Assembly (NCBI RefSeq): GCF_002327185.1 | Contig: NZ_CP018624.1 | Coordinates: forward strand, 2,800,660 to 2,864,659 | Direction of reading: 5' to 3' | DNA: 64,000 nucleotides | DNA from: Clostridium chauvoei | GTDB lineage: Bacteria > Bacillota > Clostridia > Clostridiales > Clostridiaceae | Part shown: positions 51,236-61,067 of the stretch, piece by piece | How positions within the stretch are numbered: the stretch's first letter is position 1 | Layout of the letters: each line of letters begins with the position of its first letter | Notes under the pieces: model-generated | Database searches by the model: none | What the model saw: only the letters and a program-made list of their open reading frames with translations | What the model was told of the DNA's origin: nothing | Made by a program: the position numbers and the translations under genes

Positions 51236-53137
51236 TTATTTTTTAAATACTATATCCATAAGTTCTTCTATTTCACTTATAGTTACTACTTCTATATCAT
51301 GTAAACCTAATGGAATTTCTTTCTCATTATCTTTAGGTACTGCTACAAGCTTAATACCTTTTCTTCTTGCACCATATATTTTTTCAAATATACCTCCAAC
51401 TGGCTTTACCTTACCTCTTAAGGATATTTCCCCGGTAATAGCTACATCCTGTCTTATTGGCTTATCAAGAAGTGCACTTATTATACATACAGTAATAGCA
51501 GCTCCTGCTGAAGGTCCATCTATTCTACCTCCACCAACTACATTTACATGTATATCATAATCTTTTATATCTTTGTTTGTTATTCTTCTAATCACAGATG
51601 CTGCATTGAATACAGAGTCTTTTGCCATCGATCCTGCTGTTTCATTAAACTTAATTACTCCAGTACCTTTTTTATGTGCTGGGAATATAGATGCTTCAAT
51701 CTCTAAAGTTGATCCCATAAATCCACTTACACCTAAACCATATACGTGGCCAACTTCATATTTATCTATATCTTCAATAATTTCATAAGGTGAATATCTA
51801 CCTACTGAAATTACTTCTTCAACATCTTTCATTCTTATAATATGATTTTCTTCTGTAGCATCTTCTCCTGCTGTATATAATGAATAACCATATGCATCTG
51901 CTAATATATTAACTGCTTTTCTTCCTTCAATAGTATATTTGCTTATAAACTTAGCTATACCATCTTCTAGTTTTACATTTAATTTTTCTGAAGCATTATA
52001 TATTATATTTTCTATATCTTCCGCTGATAAAGGTTCAAAATATACTTCTGTACATCTTGATCTTAATGCAGGATTTATTTTTCCCGGCTCTCTAGTTGTA
52101 GCTCCAATTAAAACAAAATCTGCTGGTGCCCCTTTTTCAAATAAATATCTAATATATTCTGGTGTATTTTCATCGTCAGGATCATAATATGATGATGAAT
52201 ATTCAACTCTTTTATCTTCAAGAACTTTTAATAATTTGTTTTGAAGTATTTCATCTAATTCACCAATTTCATCTATAAATAATACTCCACCATGAGCTTC
52301 AGTTACCAATCCAGTTTTAGGTTCTGGAACTCCAACTTCTGCTAAATCCTTCTTACTACCTTGATATATAGGATCATGTACTGAACCTAATAGAGGATTT
52401 GTTATTTCTCTTGGATCCCATCTTAATGTAGTTCCATCAACTTCAACAAATTTAGAATCTCCATCAAAAGGAGTAAATCTTAACTTTTTAGCATATTCTA
52501 AAGCTAATCTAGCTGCTGAAGTTTTACCAACCCCTGGAGGTCCATATAAAAGTATATGTTGTGGATATGGAGATGACATCTTTGAAATAAGAGATTTAAC
52601 AGCTCTTTGTTGCCCTACAACTTCATCAAAGTTTTCAGGTCTTAATAAGCTCATAACATTCTTATTTATATTTTTTGCATCTAATTGTTGAAGTCTCTCT
52701 AGCTTTTTAGTTGTCTTAGTGCTTTCAGGTCCCTTTTGTTTCTTTATTATAGAAACCCTCATATCATCCATAAACTTATCTTGTCTCTCTGCTAAAGCCT
52801 TTTCTACTTGTGACTCAACTTTATTTTGCACATATTTTTTAGCTATATTTTCTGATATGAAATATATAGTATCTTCTAATATATCTCTTACAGTATCTTC
52901 ATTTGGTATAGTCTTTGTTCCTTTACCTTCTGAAGCTATCATATTTAATGCATAAGCTCTTTCATAAGGACTTGGAGAGCTTACATATTTTTGAAGCTTA
53001 AATCTAACAGTCCTTGCTCTTATAGCACCTTCATCTAATATGTTACTTAGTATTTGATTTAATACATTAATCTGTGCATCTAATGATAATTCACTATCTA
53101 GTAAACCATCTAACTTTTCTTCGCCGTATGACTTCAA
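51236..53137 (-). CDS. lonC: Lon-family ATP-dependent protease, LonC type
   Basis: The 633-residue protein lacks the classical Lon substrate-binding N domain. It has a helical N-terminus (1-165, including a coiled coil around 105-155), an AAA+ domain (Walker A YGPPGVGKTSAAR near 197; Walker B GGVLFIDEIGEL) and a C-terminal Lon protease domain with Ser in DGPSAGAAITV and Lys in LRGKVKPVGG. Gene order rplI-lonC-dnaB is usual in clostridia. It starts 12 bases after rplI and is probably cotranscribed with it. Confidence 0.88.
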   Translation of the reverse strand: MKSYGEEKLDGLLDSELSLDAQINVLNQILSNILDEGAIRARTVRFKLQKYVSSPSPYERAYALNMIASEGKGTKTIPNEDTVRDILEDTIYFISENIAKKYVQNKVESQVEKALAERQDKFMDDMRVSIIKKQKGPESTKTTKKLERLQQLDAKNINKNVMSLLRPENFDEVVGQQRAVKSLISKMSSPYPQHILLYGPPGVGKTSAARLALEYAKKLRFTPFDGDSKFVEVDGTTLRWDPREITNPLLGSVHDPIYQGSKKDLAEVGVPEPKTGLVTEAHGGVLFIDEIGELDEILQNKLLKVLEDKRVEYSSSYYDPDDENTPEYIRYLFEKGAPADFVLIGATTREPGKINPALRSRCTEVYFEPLSAEDIENIIYNASEKLNVKLEDGIAKFISKYTIEGRKAVNILADAYGYSLYTAGEDATEENHIIRMKDVEEVISVGRYSPYEIIEDIDKYEVGHVYGLGVSGFMGSTLEIEASIFPAHKKGTGVIKFNETAGSMAKDSVFNAASVIRRITNKDIKDYDIHVNVVGGGRIDGPSAGAAITVCIISALLDKPIRQDVAITGEISLRGKVKPVGGIFEKIYGARRKGIKLVAVPKDNEKEIPLGLHDIEVVTISEIEELMDIVFKK

Positions 53138-53149
53138 ATCTAATCCTCC

Positions 53150-53596
53150 TTATGCTTCTGGCACAATAATTACTCTCATTTTAGTTGTTACTTCTGGATA
53201 TAACTTTAATTCTATTTCATATCCTCCTGCTACCTTTATTGTATCCATAACTATCTTCTTTTTATCTATTGATAAGTTAAATTTTTTATTTATTAATGTA
53301 GCTACGTCTTTACTAGTTATTGCTCCGAATAATCTTCCATTTTCTCCGCCCTTAGCTTTTAAAGTTACTTCTTTTCCCTTTAATTCTGCAGCTAATTTTT
53401 GAGCAGCTTCTAATTCAGCTAATTTCTTTTTTCTTTCATTTTCTTTTTTTGTATTTAAAATGTGTAAATTTCCACCGTTAGCTTCTTCTACTAATTTTCT
53501 TGGAAATAAGAAATTTCTTGCGTATCCATCTGATACCTCTATAACATCGCCTTTTTTACCTAACTTTTTAACATCTTGTAATAAAATTACTTTCAT
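53150..53596 (-). CDS. rplI: 50S ribosomal protein L9
   Basis: This 148-residue protein has the N-terminal L9 signature [20 protein letters not shown] with [13 protein letters not shown], a long connecting helix (42-75) and a C-terminal rRNA-binding domain. I use ATG 53596 since the preceding in-frame GTG would overlap the upstream stop. It begins one base after gdpP ends. Confidence 0.96.
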   Translation of the reverse strand: MKVILLQDVKKLGKKGDVIEVSDGYARNFLFPRKLVEEANGGNLHILNTKKENERKKKLAELEAAQKLAAELKGKEVTLKAKGGENGRLFGAITSKDVATLINKKFNLSIDKKKIVMDTIKVAGGYEIELKLYPEVTTKMRVIIVPEA

Positions 53597-53597
53597 G

Positions 53598-55544
53598 TTA
53601 TTCACCTACCCTTAAGTTTTTTATTATTGATTGTTTTAATATTTCTTTTGCTTGTTCTATTGAAACATTTATTAGTTGAGCCCCTGCCATATTCATATGA
53701 CCTCCTCCACCAATAGATTCTAATATAACTTGAACAGTAATATCACCTATAGATCTACCACTTATTATAATATCTTCATTTATTTTTCCAAGAACAAAAC
53801 AAACATTTATTCCTGATATATTTAAAAGTTCATCTGCAGCTCTAGCTATCATAAAGCTTTCATTCAATCTATTTGGTGCAACAGCAATTGCTACTCCATC
53901 TTTGACTTCTGCTGATTTGATTGTATCTGCTATTAGCAAGTAATCATCTAAATCATCAGTAAACATTTTTTTAACTTCTATTGTATCTGCTCCTAGAGCT
54001 CTTAAAAATGATGCTGCGTCGAAGGTTCTAACTCCTGCTTTAAATGAAAATCCTTTTGTATCCATAAATATACCAGCTAATAAACCTTCTGCTTCTAACC
54101 TTGATATATTAGGTCTTTGAACCATATATTGTATAAGCTCTGTCACCATTTCTGATGTAGATGATGCATATACTTCAATATAACTAAGTATTGCCCCTTC
54201 TATTATATCAGGACTTCTTCTATGATGATCTATTATTATTTTTCTATTGGCTTGTTCTGCTAAGCTTAAATCTTGAATGTACCCCTTATTGTGAACATCT
54301 ACTATTATTAATAATGACTTTTCATTCATTTGCTCTTTAGCTTCTTCTGGAGTAATTAGTATCTCATCATATTTATCGTCATTTTTAATTTTAGATAAAT
54401 AATATTCTATAGAATTATTTTCTTTATTCATTATAATATTACAACTTTTCCCTAATTGTTTTACTACTGCTGATAATCCTATAGCTGAACCAAAGCAATC
54501 CATATCTGGGCTAGAGTGTCCTATAATAAATACATTACTACTTTCATATATTAATTCTTTTAATGCATGTGCTATAACTCTTGCTCTAACTCTAGTTCTT
54601 TTTTCTATTTCTCTACTATTTCCACCAAAAAAGGTTATATTCTCATTGCTTTTGACAGCAACTTGATCTCCACCTCTACCTAAAGATAATTCTTTAGCAG
54701 TAACTGCAAAATTATAGTTTTCTTGCGGAGAAGTTCCACCTCTACCAACACCTATACTAAGAGTTACCTCTAAAGTATTTCCTCTATCTATTTTAGAGAT
54801 CTCATCTAAAATATTAAATTTAGAATTTATTTCTTCGTTTACATACTTATCCTGAACAGAAAGTACATACTTATTAGAGTCATATTTTGTTATCATTGCT
54901 TTAAGTTTTTGAGCATACGTATTTATAGCTTTTTCTACTTCTGCAACCAACATAGGTCTGTCGCTTTCGCTTGTTGTTTCTAACGCCTCTGATAAATTAT
55001 CTACCTCTATTAACATTATACTTTCTTTAGTATTCTCTATATTTCTTAGATTACTTATATCATTAAAATAAACAATATATATTTCTTCTTCATCATCTTC
55101 TAGTTTAATATGGCTAGCATATACTCTATACAAAGAATCTAATATCTTTATCCTTTGATGTAAGTCTTTATCACAAGCTAATAATCTTGCTAAATTTAAT
55201 CCTCTAGCTATACTAACTACATTTAATCCAACAGGCTCTTCTTCTGTAAACTTATGAAATTTAGAATTCCCCCAGATTATTTTCCCTGTTTTATCTATTA
55301 TAGCTACTGGAAATATTAAATTAAATATATTTTGATTTATTGAATTATTTATACTAACATTTAATTCTTCTATAGAGTTTTGATGTTTATTTTTAATAAG
55401 ATACTCTGTTACATTAAATATAATAAAAATAATAAGTAATATTGAACCTAGTAGCGCGCTCTTTATATAATAGAAACCTATACACGCTCCTATAAACATT
55501 AGAGGTATTATCATTGGCTTAATGCTCTCTAGCTTTTTTTTCAT
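53598..55544 (-). CDS. gdpP: Cyclic-di-AMP phosphodiesterase, GdpP type
   Basis: The 648-residue membrane enzyme has two N-terminal helices (about 12-55), a PAS-like domain (70-160), a degenerate GGDEF domain (about 165-300; signature remnant GRGGDQ) and a DHH/DHHA1 phosphoesterase ([40 protein letters not shown]). It hydrolyses c-di-AMP and so affects potassium, osmotic and wall homeostasis. It is in the usual order upstream of rplI, one base apart. Confidence 0.95.
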   Translation of the reverse strand: MKKKLESIKPMIIPLMFIGACIGFYYIKSALLGSILLIIFIIFNVTEYLIKNKHQNSIEELNVSINNSINQNIFNLIFPVAIIDKTGKIIWGNSKFHKFTEEEPVGLNVVSIARGLNLARLLACDKDLHQRIKILDSLYRVYASHIKLEDDEEEIYIVYFNDISNLRNIENTKESIMLIEVDNLSEALETTSESDRPMLVAEVEKAINTYAQKLKAMITKYDSNKYVLSVQDKYVNEEINSKFNILDEISKIDRGNTLEVTLSIGVGRGGTSPQENYNFAVTAKELSLGRGGDQVAVKSNENITFFGGNSREIEKRTRVRARVIAHALKELIYESSNVFIIGHSSPDMDCFGSAIGLSAVVKQLGKSCNIIMNKENNSIEYYLSKIKNDDKYDEILITPEEAKEQMNEKSLLIIVDVHNKGYIQDLSLAEQANRKIIIDHHRRSPDIIEGAILSYIEVYASSTSEMVTELIQYMVQRPNISRLEAEGLLAGIFMDTKGFSFKAGVRTFDAASFLRALGADTIEVKKMFTDDLDDYLLIADTIKSAEVKDGVAIAVAPNRLNESFMIARAADELLNISGINVCFVLGKINEDIIISGRSIGDITVQVILESIGGGGHMNMAGAQLINVSIEQAKEILKQSIIKNLRVGE

Positions 55545-55565
55545 AAAAGCCTCCTATATCATTAA

Positions 55566-55859
55566 TTAATGATTTTTCTTTAAATGTCCTTGAAGCTTAC
55601 TTAAACTTCTACCATCTTTTTCATACTCATGTCCTTCTGCTATGCCTGCTTTTAATTTTCTTTTAATATCGTCATCTACATCATCACACGAATATCCTAG
55701 TTTTTGTCCCAAAACATACAATATTAATATAGCACCTGATATACAATTTAATACGGCATCTTGAGCTACATTACTACCTTTAGTTAATAAATGATAGAAC
55801 TCTCCAATTATACATAAAAGGTTAGCTTTTAGATTTTCTATCATTTTCATATTAGCCAT
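55566..55859 (-). CDS. MazG-like family protein
   Basis: This 97-residue helical protein of the MazG-like family (PF12643 type) contains LLCIIGEFYHLLTKGSNVAQ and VLNCISGAILILYVLGQKLG. It is related in fold to nucleotide pyrophosphohydrolases but short, and its acidic motif is weak. I start at ATG 55859 behind AGAGGA. An in-frame GTG lies 33 bases earlier. It stands 21 bases upstream of gdpP and is likely the first gene of the gdpP-rplI-lonC transcript. Confidence 0.8.
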   Translation of the reverse strand: MANMKMIENLKANLLCIIGEFYHLLTKGSNVAQDAVLNCISGAILILYVLGQKLGYSCDDVDDDIKRKLKAGIAEGHEYEKDGRSLSKLQGHLKKNH

Positions 55860-56023
55860 TATATTTAGGTCCTCTCTCTTCACTCTTTTCACCCCTGTTC
55901 ACATACCCTTGTATATATATTTTAATTATAAACGATTATTAATGCAACAAATTCTATACCCTAATTACAAATTATGTAAACACTTTTTAATATTTATTTT
56001 TGTTTAATAAATATTTTTATAGC

Positions 56024-56052
56024 AAAAAACCCCTGACAAGTCAGGGGTTATA
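56024..56052 (-). terminator. Terminator of the rpsF-ssb-rpsR operon
   Basis: AACCCCTGAC/GTCAGGGGTT with a two-base loop and a T6 tract on the minus strand. Confidence 0.92.
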
Positions 56053-56056
56053 ATTA

Positions 56057-56299
56057 TTACTCAGTTGTAAATGGTAATAATGCTATGTTTCTTGATCTCT
56101 TTATAGCACTTGTTAATTGTCTTTGGTGCTTAGCGCAAGTTCCAGAAATTCTTCTTGGTAATATCTTACCTCTTTCTGTAACGAACTTTCTTAACTTAGC
56201 TATATCTTTGTAATCTATAGCTTCAGCTTTTTCTACGCAGAAAGCACATACTTTTCTCTTAGATCTTCTCATTTTTCCAGATCTTTTTACATCTCTCAT
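56057..56299 (-). CDS. rpsR: 30S ribosomal protein S18
   Basis: The 80-residue protein begins [17 protein letters not shown] and carries CAFC near residue 20 and the S18 signature [20 protein letters not shown] with [21 protein letters not shown] 56299 is chosen because AAGGAGG precedes it. It binds S6 on 16S rRNA. It is last in the rpsF-ssb-rpsR operon. Confidence 0.96.
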   Translation of the reverse strand: MRDVKRSGKMRRSKRKVCAFCVEKAEAIDYKDIAKLRKFVTERGKILPRRISGTCAKHQRQLTSAIKRSRNIALLPFTTE

Positions 56300-56329
56300 G
56301 CTTAGTTCCTCCTTATAAAATTTAGACAT

Positions 56330-56791
56330 TTAGAAAGGCATATCTCCATCATCTACAGGAGTCATGTCTTCATCAAAACTCATTCCTCCAAATATATCAT
56401 TTGAGGAATTTGAATAACCAGAATTGTTATTTGAAGATCCATATCCACCATTTGATGAACCTTGGTCTCTTCCACCACCAGCGTTTCCTGAACCGATAAA
56501 TTCAAATGAATCTACAACTACATCAGTTGTATATCTTTTAGTTCCATCTTTAGCATCATAACTACCAGTTCTAATGCTTCCAGTAACAGCTAATTGTCTT
56601 CCTTTAGTAAGATATTGTGCTATTGTTTCACCTGTTTTACCAAAAGCTATACAATTGATAAAATCAGTTTCTTCTTTTTTGAATGGTCTATTTACAGCTA
56701 AAGAAAATCTTGTAACAGCAGTACCGCTACCAGCCGCAAAATTTAACTCTGGATCTCTAGTGAGTCTTCCAATAAGTATAACCTTATTCAT
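56330..56791 (-). CDS. ssb: Single-stranded DNA-binding protein
   Basis: This 153-residue SSB has an N-terminal OB fold (MNKVILIGRLTRDPELNFAA, residues 1-105), a Gly/Ser/Asn-rich linker (about 106-140) and the acidic tip DDGDMPF that recruits replication and repair proteins. It lies between rpsF and rpsR as usual in Firmicutes. Confidence 0.97.
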   Translation of the reverse strand: MNKVILIGRLTRDPELNFAAGSGTAVTRFSLAVNRPFKKEETDFINCIAFGKTGETIAQYLTKGRQLAVTGSIRTGSYDAKDGTKRYTTDVVVDSFEFIGSGNAGGGRDQGSSNGGYGSSNNNSGYSNSSNDIFGGMSFDEDMTPVDDGDMPF

Positions 56792-56804
56792 TCAATATCA
56801 CCTC

Positions 56805-57092
56805 TTACGCTTCTTGTTTAACAATGATGTGTCTTATAACACCATCAGTAATTCTGAATATTCTGTCTAACTCTTTTGGTAGGTCAGCATCAGCATTGAA
56901 GTTGATTAACGTATAGAATCCTTCGTTAACTTTTGAGATTTCGTAAGCAAGCTTTCTTCTACCCCAAACATCAACGTTTTCTATAGTTCCTCCACCATTT
57001 TCTATTACACCCTTAAACTTTTCGATGTTAGCTTTACAAGCTTCTTCATCTAATGATGGGTGTAGTATAAATATAGTTTCGTACTTTCTCAT
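56805..57092 (-). CDS. rpsF: 30S ribosomal protein S6
   Basis: This 95-residue S6 contains RKYETIFILHPSLDEEACKA, DVWGRRKLAYEISKVNEGFY and a basic end. Two adjacent ATG codons (57095 and 57092) are both possible starts, both served by GGAGGTG. It is first in the operon. A hairpin and a CCGA element precede it (see leader). Confidence 0.95.
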   Translation of the reverse strand: MRKYETIFILHPSLDEEACKANIEKFKGVIENGGGTIENVDVWGRRKLAYEISKVNEGFYTLINFNADADLPKELDRIFRITDGVIRHIIVKQEA

Positions 57093-57097
57093 CATTT

Positions 57098-57140
57098 TCA
57101 CCTCCTCCCCTCGGACAATGGCTGTGTCTTCCACAGCAGG
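57098..57140 (-). promoter_or_regulatory. rpsF leader, candidate S6:S18 autoregulatory element
   Basis: On the minus strand GCTGTG-GAAGA-CACAGC (57137-57121) forms a hairpin, followed by GTCCGAGGGGAGGAGG that contains a CCG triplet and the ribosome-binding site. Known rpsF leaders bind the S6:S18 dimer through a CCG-containing hairpin, so this is a plausible example, but I did not verify the fold. Confidence 0.45.
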
Positions 57141-57200
57141 GATTACAATTTTATATTTTATCAGTTTAATTTTTGTTTTGCAAGTTTTTTATTTGAATTA

Positions 57201-57386
57201 CTATATATTAACTATTTTTTTTGCATCTTTTTGAAATTTACTTCTTGGAAGCATTATTATTCTTCCGCATCCCGTACACTTTATTTTTATATCTGCACCT
57301 AATCTAATAACTTCAAAAGACTTACTTCCACAAGGATGTTGTTTTTTCATTTCAACAATATCTCCTAATTCAAACGTATCTACCAT
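57201..57386 (-). CDS. DUF951 family protein
   Basis: This 61-residue protein carries the DUF951 signature ELGDIVEMKKQHPCGSKSFE and a zinc-type CTGCGR pair (about residues 37-40). It is usually found next to mechanosensitive channel and rpsF genes near the origin in clostridia. The role is unknown. The small SH3-like fold suggests RNA or ribosome contact (inference only). Confidence 0.9.
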   Translation of the reverse strand: MVDTFELGDIVEMKKQHPCGSKSFEVIRLGADIKIKCTGCGRIIMLPRSKFQKDAKKIVNI

Positions 57387-57428
57387 ATTTTATCCCTCCA
57401 TTTATAATTCTTATATATATAGTCAACT

Positions 57429-58313
57429 TTATTTATTATCTTTCTTTATTATTTGAGTTTTAGGATATGGAATCTCTATACCAGCTTCATCTAAAGCTTC
57501 TTTAATATTTTTTCTTAATTCTCTTTCCATTTTCCATTGGCTTAAAGGTTTTGCCCTACCAATTACTCTAATATTAACACCTGATGCATTTAAAGATGTA
57601 ACTCCTAAAACTTCTATATTTCCCCTTATTTCAGCTCTATTTTCTTCTTTAAATTTCTCACAAACCTTTGTTATTAATTTTATAGTTTCTTCAACATTTT
57701 CTTCATATGCAATTTCTACATCTACAAGGAATCTTATATCCCCTCTTGAATGGTTTGTTACTTCTAATATAGACCCATTAGTTATAATATGTAAATCTCC
57801 AGTAAAATCTCTCAAAACAGTTGTTCTTATCCCAATATTTTCTACTATACCTGTATATTGATTTATAGTTATATGATCACCAACACCATATTGATCTTCA
57901 AACAATATAAAGAATCCATTAATTAAATCTTTTACTAGACTTTGTGCTCCTATACCTATTGCAAAACCTCCAACACCAAGAACAGCTGCTGAAATTCCTG
58001 AAAAAACATTAGCTACTATTATTGCTATTCCAGTAAAATATACTCCATATTTAAGAGCACTTTTTAAAACAGCTCCTATTGTTATAGCTTTTTGCTCATT
58101 CATTGAAAAACTAAGTTTACTTTTTATTTGACGTTTCATAAACTTATCTATAGCTTTATTTCCTATCTTTATGGTTAAGTACATTATGATTAATATAGAA
58201 ATGATTTTAAGTCCTTTACTTAAAATCATTTCTATTTCATCCCACATTAATTCTAATTTTACTCCACCTTCAACTTGTTTCTTTAGAGTAAATACCATTA
58301 AATAATTACGCAT
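57429..58313 (-). CDS. Small-conductance mechanosensitive channel, MscS family
   Basis: The 294-residue MscS-like channel has three predicted helices (about 30-50, 75-105, and the pore-lining helix containing GISAAVLGVGGFAIGIGAQS followed by LVKDLINGFFIL). A cytoplasmic beta domain follows (YGVGDHITINQYTGIVENIG with IRTTVLRDFTGDLHIITNG). It opens under membrane tension to release solutes. I use ATG 58313 with GGTGG upstream, which overlaps the end of the DUF3343 gene. A later ATG (MWDEIEM) is possible. Confidence 0.9.
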   Translation of the reverse strand: MRNYLMVFTLKKQVEGGVKLELMWDEIEMILSKGLKIISILIIMYLTIKIGNKAIDKFMKRQIKSKLSFSMNEQKAITIGAVLKSALKYGVYFTGIAIIVANVFSGISAAVLGVGGFAIGIGAQSLVKDLINGFFILFEDQYGVGDHITINQYTGIVENIGIRTTVLRDFTGDLHIITNGSILEVTNHSRGDIRFLVDVEIAYEENVEETIKLITKVCEKFKEENRAEIRGNIEVLGVTSLNASGVNIRVIGRAKPLSQWKMERELRKNIKEALDEAGIEIPYPKTQIIKKDNK

Positions 58314-58329
58314 AATACCACCTTTAATA

Positions 58330-58569
58330 TTAATTAATTTCCTTATATCCACATTCTGACTTTAAATATATATTCTTGTAATTTGTTATTTTTTCATTAA
58401 TTATTCTATTTACGCTATCTTTATCTTCAATTCTTACACACAAACCACAACTTTGAGTTATTGAGGTTGGTGTTGGCATCATTTTAAATATCATACCTTC
58501 CTTTTGTAAATTTTTTTCTGCCATCATTGCGTCTAATGTATTCTTAAATACTATAATGTAATACTTCAT
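58330..58569 (-). CDS. DUF3343 family protein (putative Se/S carrier-like)
   Basis: The 79-residue protein starts MKYYIIVFKNTLDAMMAEKN and has a conserved Cys pair in ITQSCGLCVRI (about residues 41-45). DUF3343 proteins often occur beside cysteine desulfurases and have been proposed as selenium or sulfur carriers. A desulfurase-like gene starts 170 bases away in the opposite direction, which fits. It probably shares a transcript with the MscS gene. Confidence 0.85.
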   Translation of the reverse strand: MKYYIIVFKNTLDAMMAEKNLQKEGMIFKMMPTPTSITQSCGLCVRIEDKDSVNRIINEKITNYKNIYLKSECGYKEIN

Positions 58570-58741
58570 CTTTTTCCTCCTAATATAATTTATCCGTATA
58601 ATATTAATTATATTATACTTATTTTTCTTTTTAAATCACTATATAAATAGTTTGATTAATAATTCTTAAAAATTAATGCAATTATTATTTTAATAATTTA
58701 TAATTATCTTATTATAAACTATTAAAATAAAAGGAGTAGAA

Positions 58742-59899
58742 ATGAGTATATATCTTGATAATGCTAGCACTACTTTTCCTAAGCCTAAAGTAGTTGCAGA
58801 TGCAATTTATAATTTTATTACCACTGTAGGTGGTAATTCTGGTCGTTCAAACCACTCTAATTCATTAGAGACTAATAGAATATTATTTGAGTGTCGTTCT
58901 GCTCTAGCTGAGTTTTTTAATTATAACTCTCTTGAAAATGTTATTTTTACAAATAATATTACTACTTCCTTAAATATTTTAATTCAAGGAAGCTTATCTA
59001 ATGGTGATCATATAATTACCTCATCTATGGAACATAATTCTGTTATTAGACCTCTTTACTATATGAAGGAACATCACAATATAGAATTAGATATAGTAAA
59101 AGCTAATAACCAAGGTTTTATAACAGCTTCTAATATAGAAAAACTTATAAAGCCAAATACAAAGTTTATTATAATAAGTCAAGCTTCAAATGTTACAGGC
59201 AGTATTCAACCTATAAAGGATATTGGACTTTTATGTAAAAAGCATAATATATTTTTTATACTTGATACAGCGCAAGGAGCTGGAACTTTAAAAACTGATT
59301 TTACTGAACTTAACTTAAGTGCACTAGCTTTTACTGGCCATAAAAGCTTATTAGGTCCTCAAGGTATAGGTGGTTTTATAATTAGTAACGAATTAAACGA
59401 ATTATGTAAACCTCTATATTTCGGTGGTACTGGTAGTCTGTCCCACGATTTAAATCAGCCTGATTTTTTACCAGATAAATTCGAATCTGGAACTCTAAAT
59501 ACTCCTGGAATTATAGGTTTATTAGAGGCTATAAAATTTATAAATTCAGAAGGGTTAAATACAATATATGAATATAATAAATTTATTCACACTTACTTCA
59601 TAAAAAATCTATTAAATATTGATAGAATTAAATATTATGGAGATCTAGTAGGTGATAAATCTACTACTTGTTTATCCTTTAATATAGATGGAATTGATAC
59701 TGCTGAAGTTTCTTATATATTAGATAATGAATTTGGGATTAAAAATAGATCTGGATTACACTGTTCACCTTTAGCCCATAAATCTATAGGTACTTATCCA
59801 ACTGGAACTATAAGACTAAGTACTAGTTATTTTACTCAAAAAGAAGATATTGATTTTGCGTTATCTGCAATAAATAAAATTTCTAAAAAGGGGTGTTGA
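58742..59899 (+). CDS. Class V aminotransferase/cysteine desulfurase family protein
   Basis: This 385-residue PLP enzyme has the signature N-terminus MSIYLDNASTTFPKPKVVAD, PLP Lys in FTGHKSLLGPQGIGG (about residue 202), the Asp of FILDTAQGAGT and a persulfide-type Cys in NRSGLHCSPLAHKSIGT (about 340). The length and motifs fit the group-II (SufS/CsdB-like) desulfurases, which provide sulfur (or selenium). No suf genes are adjacent. DUF3343 lies in the opposite direction. Its stop overlaps the start of the next gene (TGATG). Confidence 0.87.
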   Translation: MSIYLDNASTTFPKPKVVADAIYNFITTVGGNSGRSNHSNSLETNRILFECRSALAEFFNYNSLENVIFTNNITTSLNILIQGSLSNGDHIITSSMEHNSVIRPLYYMKEHHNIELDIVKANNQGFITASNIEKLIKPNTKFIIISQASNVTGSIQPIKDIGLLCKKHNIFFILDTAQGAGTLKTDFTELNLSALAFTGHKSLLGPQGIGGFIISNELNELCKPLYFGGTGSLSHDLNQPDFLPDKFESGTLNTPGIIGLLEAIKFINSEGLNTIYEYNKFIHTYFIKNLLNIDRIKYYGDLVGDKSTTCLSFNIDGIDTAEVSYILDNEFGIKNRSGLHCSPLAHKSIGTYPTGTIRLSTSYFTQKEDIDFALSAINKISKKGC

Positions 59900-60999
59900 T
59901 GTCTTTGGATAACGATAATAATTTAATTGATGAAAATTATAATTTACAGGATAAGCTTTCTAAGCTGATTCTTTTCTTTGCAATTTATACTATGTTCTTT
60001 GTACTTTTTACAAGCACTATAAGATTTACCTTACCATTTGTATTAGCCGCTATATTTGCTTTGATATTAAAAAAACCTACTAAATATTTAATTAAAAAAT
60101 TAAAAATGAAGTCCTGGTTAGCATCCTTGATTTCTACAGTTATATTTTTCTCGTTGTTTATAGTTACATTAGTCCTTATTATAAGCTCACTAACAAGTGA
60201 ACTTATTTCAGTAGCAAAGACACTTCAAGAATTCTTATCAAGTAATTCACCAACATATTTTTCTGAATTAGGAGGATTCTTTGAAAAAATAGTAGCTAAT
60301 TTAGATCTTATAGATCCTTCAGTATGGAGCAATATAGTTTCTACAGCTACAGAATCTCTTAATAAATTTTTACAAGTAGGTATATCAGGTGTTACTTCAT
60401 TAGTTACATCATTATTTTCCTTCTTTGGTTATGTACCATATATAGGTATGGTTATAGCATTTACTTTATTATCAACTTACTTTTTTACTGAAAAAATCAC
60501 AACAACAACTACAGATAAAATTAGCAATATTATTCCTAGCAATAGCAAAAAAATATTAAATGCAACTAAACACGGTAAAAAGATGTTAACTAATTATATA
60601 CTAGCTTATATGTTTTTAATCTTTTTAAGTATGTTTATTACATTTATAGGCTTTTTAATATTTAAAGTTGACTATGCACTACTATTAAGTATACTAGCTG
60701 GATTATTAGATTTACTTCCTATAGTTGGTATGGCGTGTATATATATTCCTTTAATTTTATATTTTTTATATCAAGGAAATCTTTTTGTAGCTATTGGTTT
60801 AATCGTTCTATATGTCTTAGTATTTGTATCTAGACAATTACTTGAACCTAAAATAATGAGTTCTTCTCTTGGAATAAGTCCAATTTCAACTCTTGCAGCT
60901 ATGTTTATTGGATTGCAATTAAATGGACTTATGGGAATGATTTTCTGTATGTTTTTAGTAGTTTGTTATACAGTTCTAAAAAAAGTAGAAATCTTATAG
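59899..60999 (+). CDS. AI-2E family transporter
   Basis: This 366-residue membrane protein has about eight hydrophobic segments and the AI-2E family signatures LLSILAGLLDLLPIVGMACI and RQLLEPKIMSSSLGISPIST. Family members include transporters, Na+/H+ antiporters and YtvI-like sporulation proteins, so the substrate cannot be assigned. ATG 59899 overlaps the upstream stop, so it is translationally coupled to the desulfurase-like gene. A hairpin follows that is also the yyaC ribosome-binding region. Confidence 0.85.
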   Translation: MSLDNDNNLIDENYNLQDKLSKLILFFAIYTMFFVLFTSTIRFTLPFVLAAIFALILKKPTKYLIKKLKMKSWLASLISTVIFFSLFIVTLVLIISSLTSELISVAKTLQEFLSSNSPTYFSELGGFFEKIVANLDLIDPSVWSNIVSTATESLNKFLQVGISGVTSLVTSLFSFFGYVPYIGMVIAFTLLSTYFFTEKITTTTTDKISNIIPSNSKKILNATKHGKKMLTNYILAYMFLIFLSMFITFIGFLIFKVDYALLLSILAGLLDLLPIVGMACIYIPLILYFLYQGNLFVAIGLIVLYVLVFVSRQLLEPKIMSSSLGISPISTLAAMFIGLQLNGLMGMIFCMFLVVCYTVLKKVEIL

Positions 61000-61025
61000 T
61001 AATTAAATTTAATAATTGAATATCT

Positions 61026-61067
61026 ACCTCCTTTATTGGCAATAATTTCAATAAAGGAGGTTTTTTA
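61026..61067 (+). terminator. Terminator-like hairpin containing the yyaC ribosome-binding site
   Basis: CCTCCTTTATTG (61027-61038) pairs perfectly with CAATAAAGGAGG (61049-61060), loop of ten, followed by T6 and then the yyaC ATG at 61068. The AAAGGAGG Shine-Dalgarno of yyaC is the 3' arm of the stem. Confidence 0.8.
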
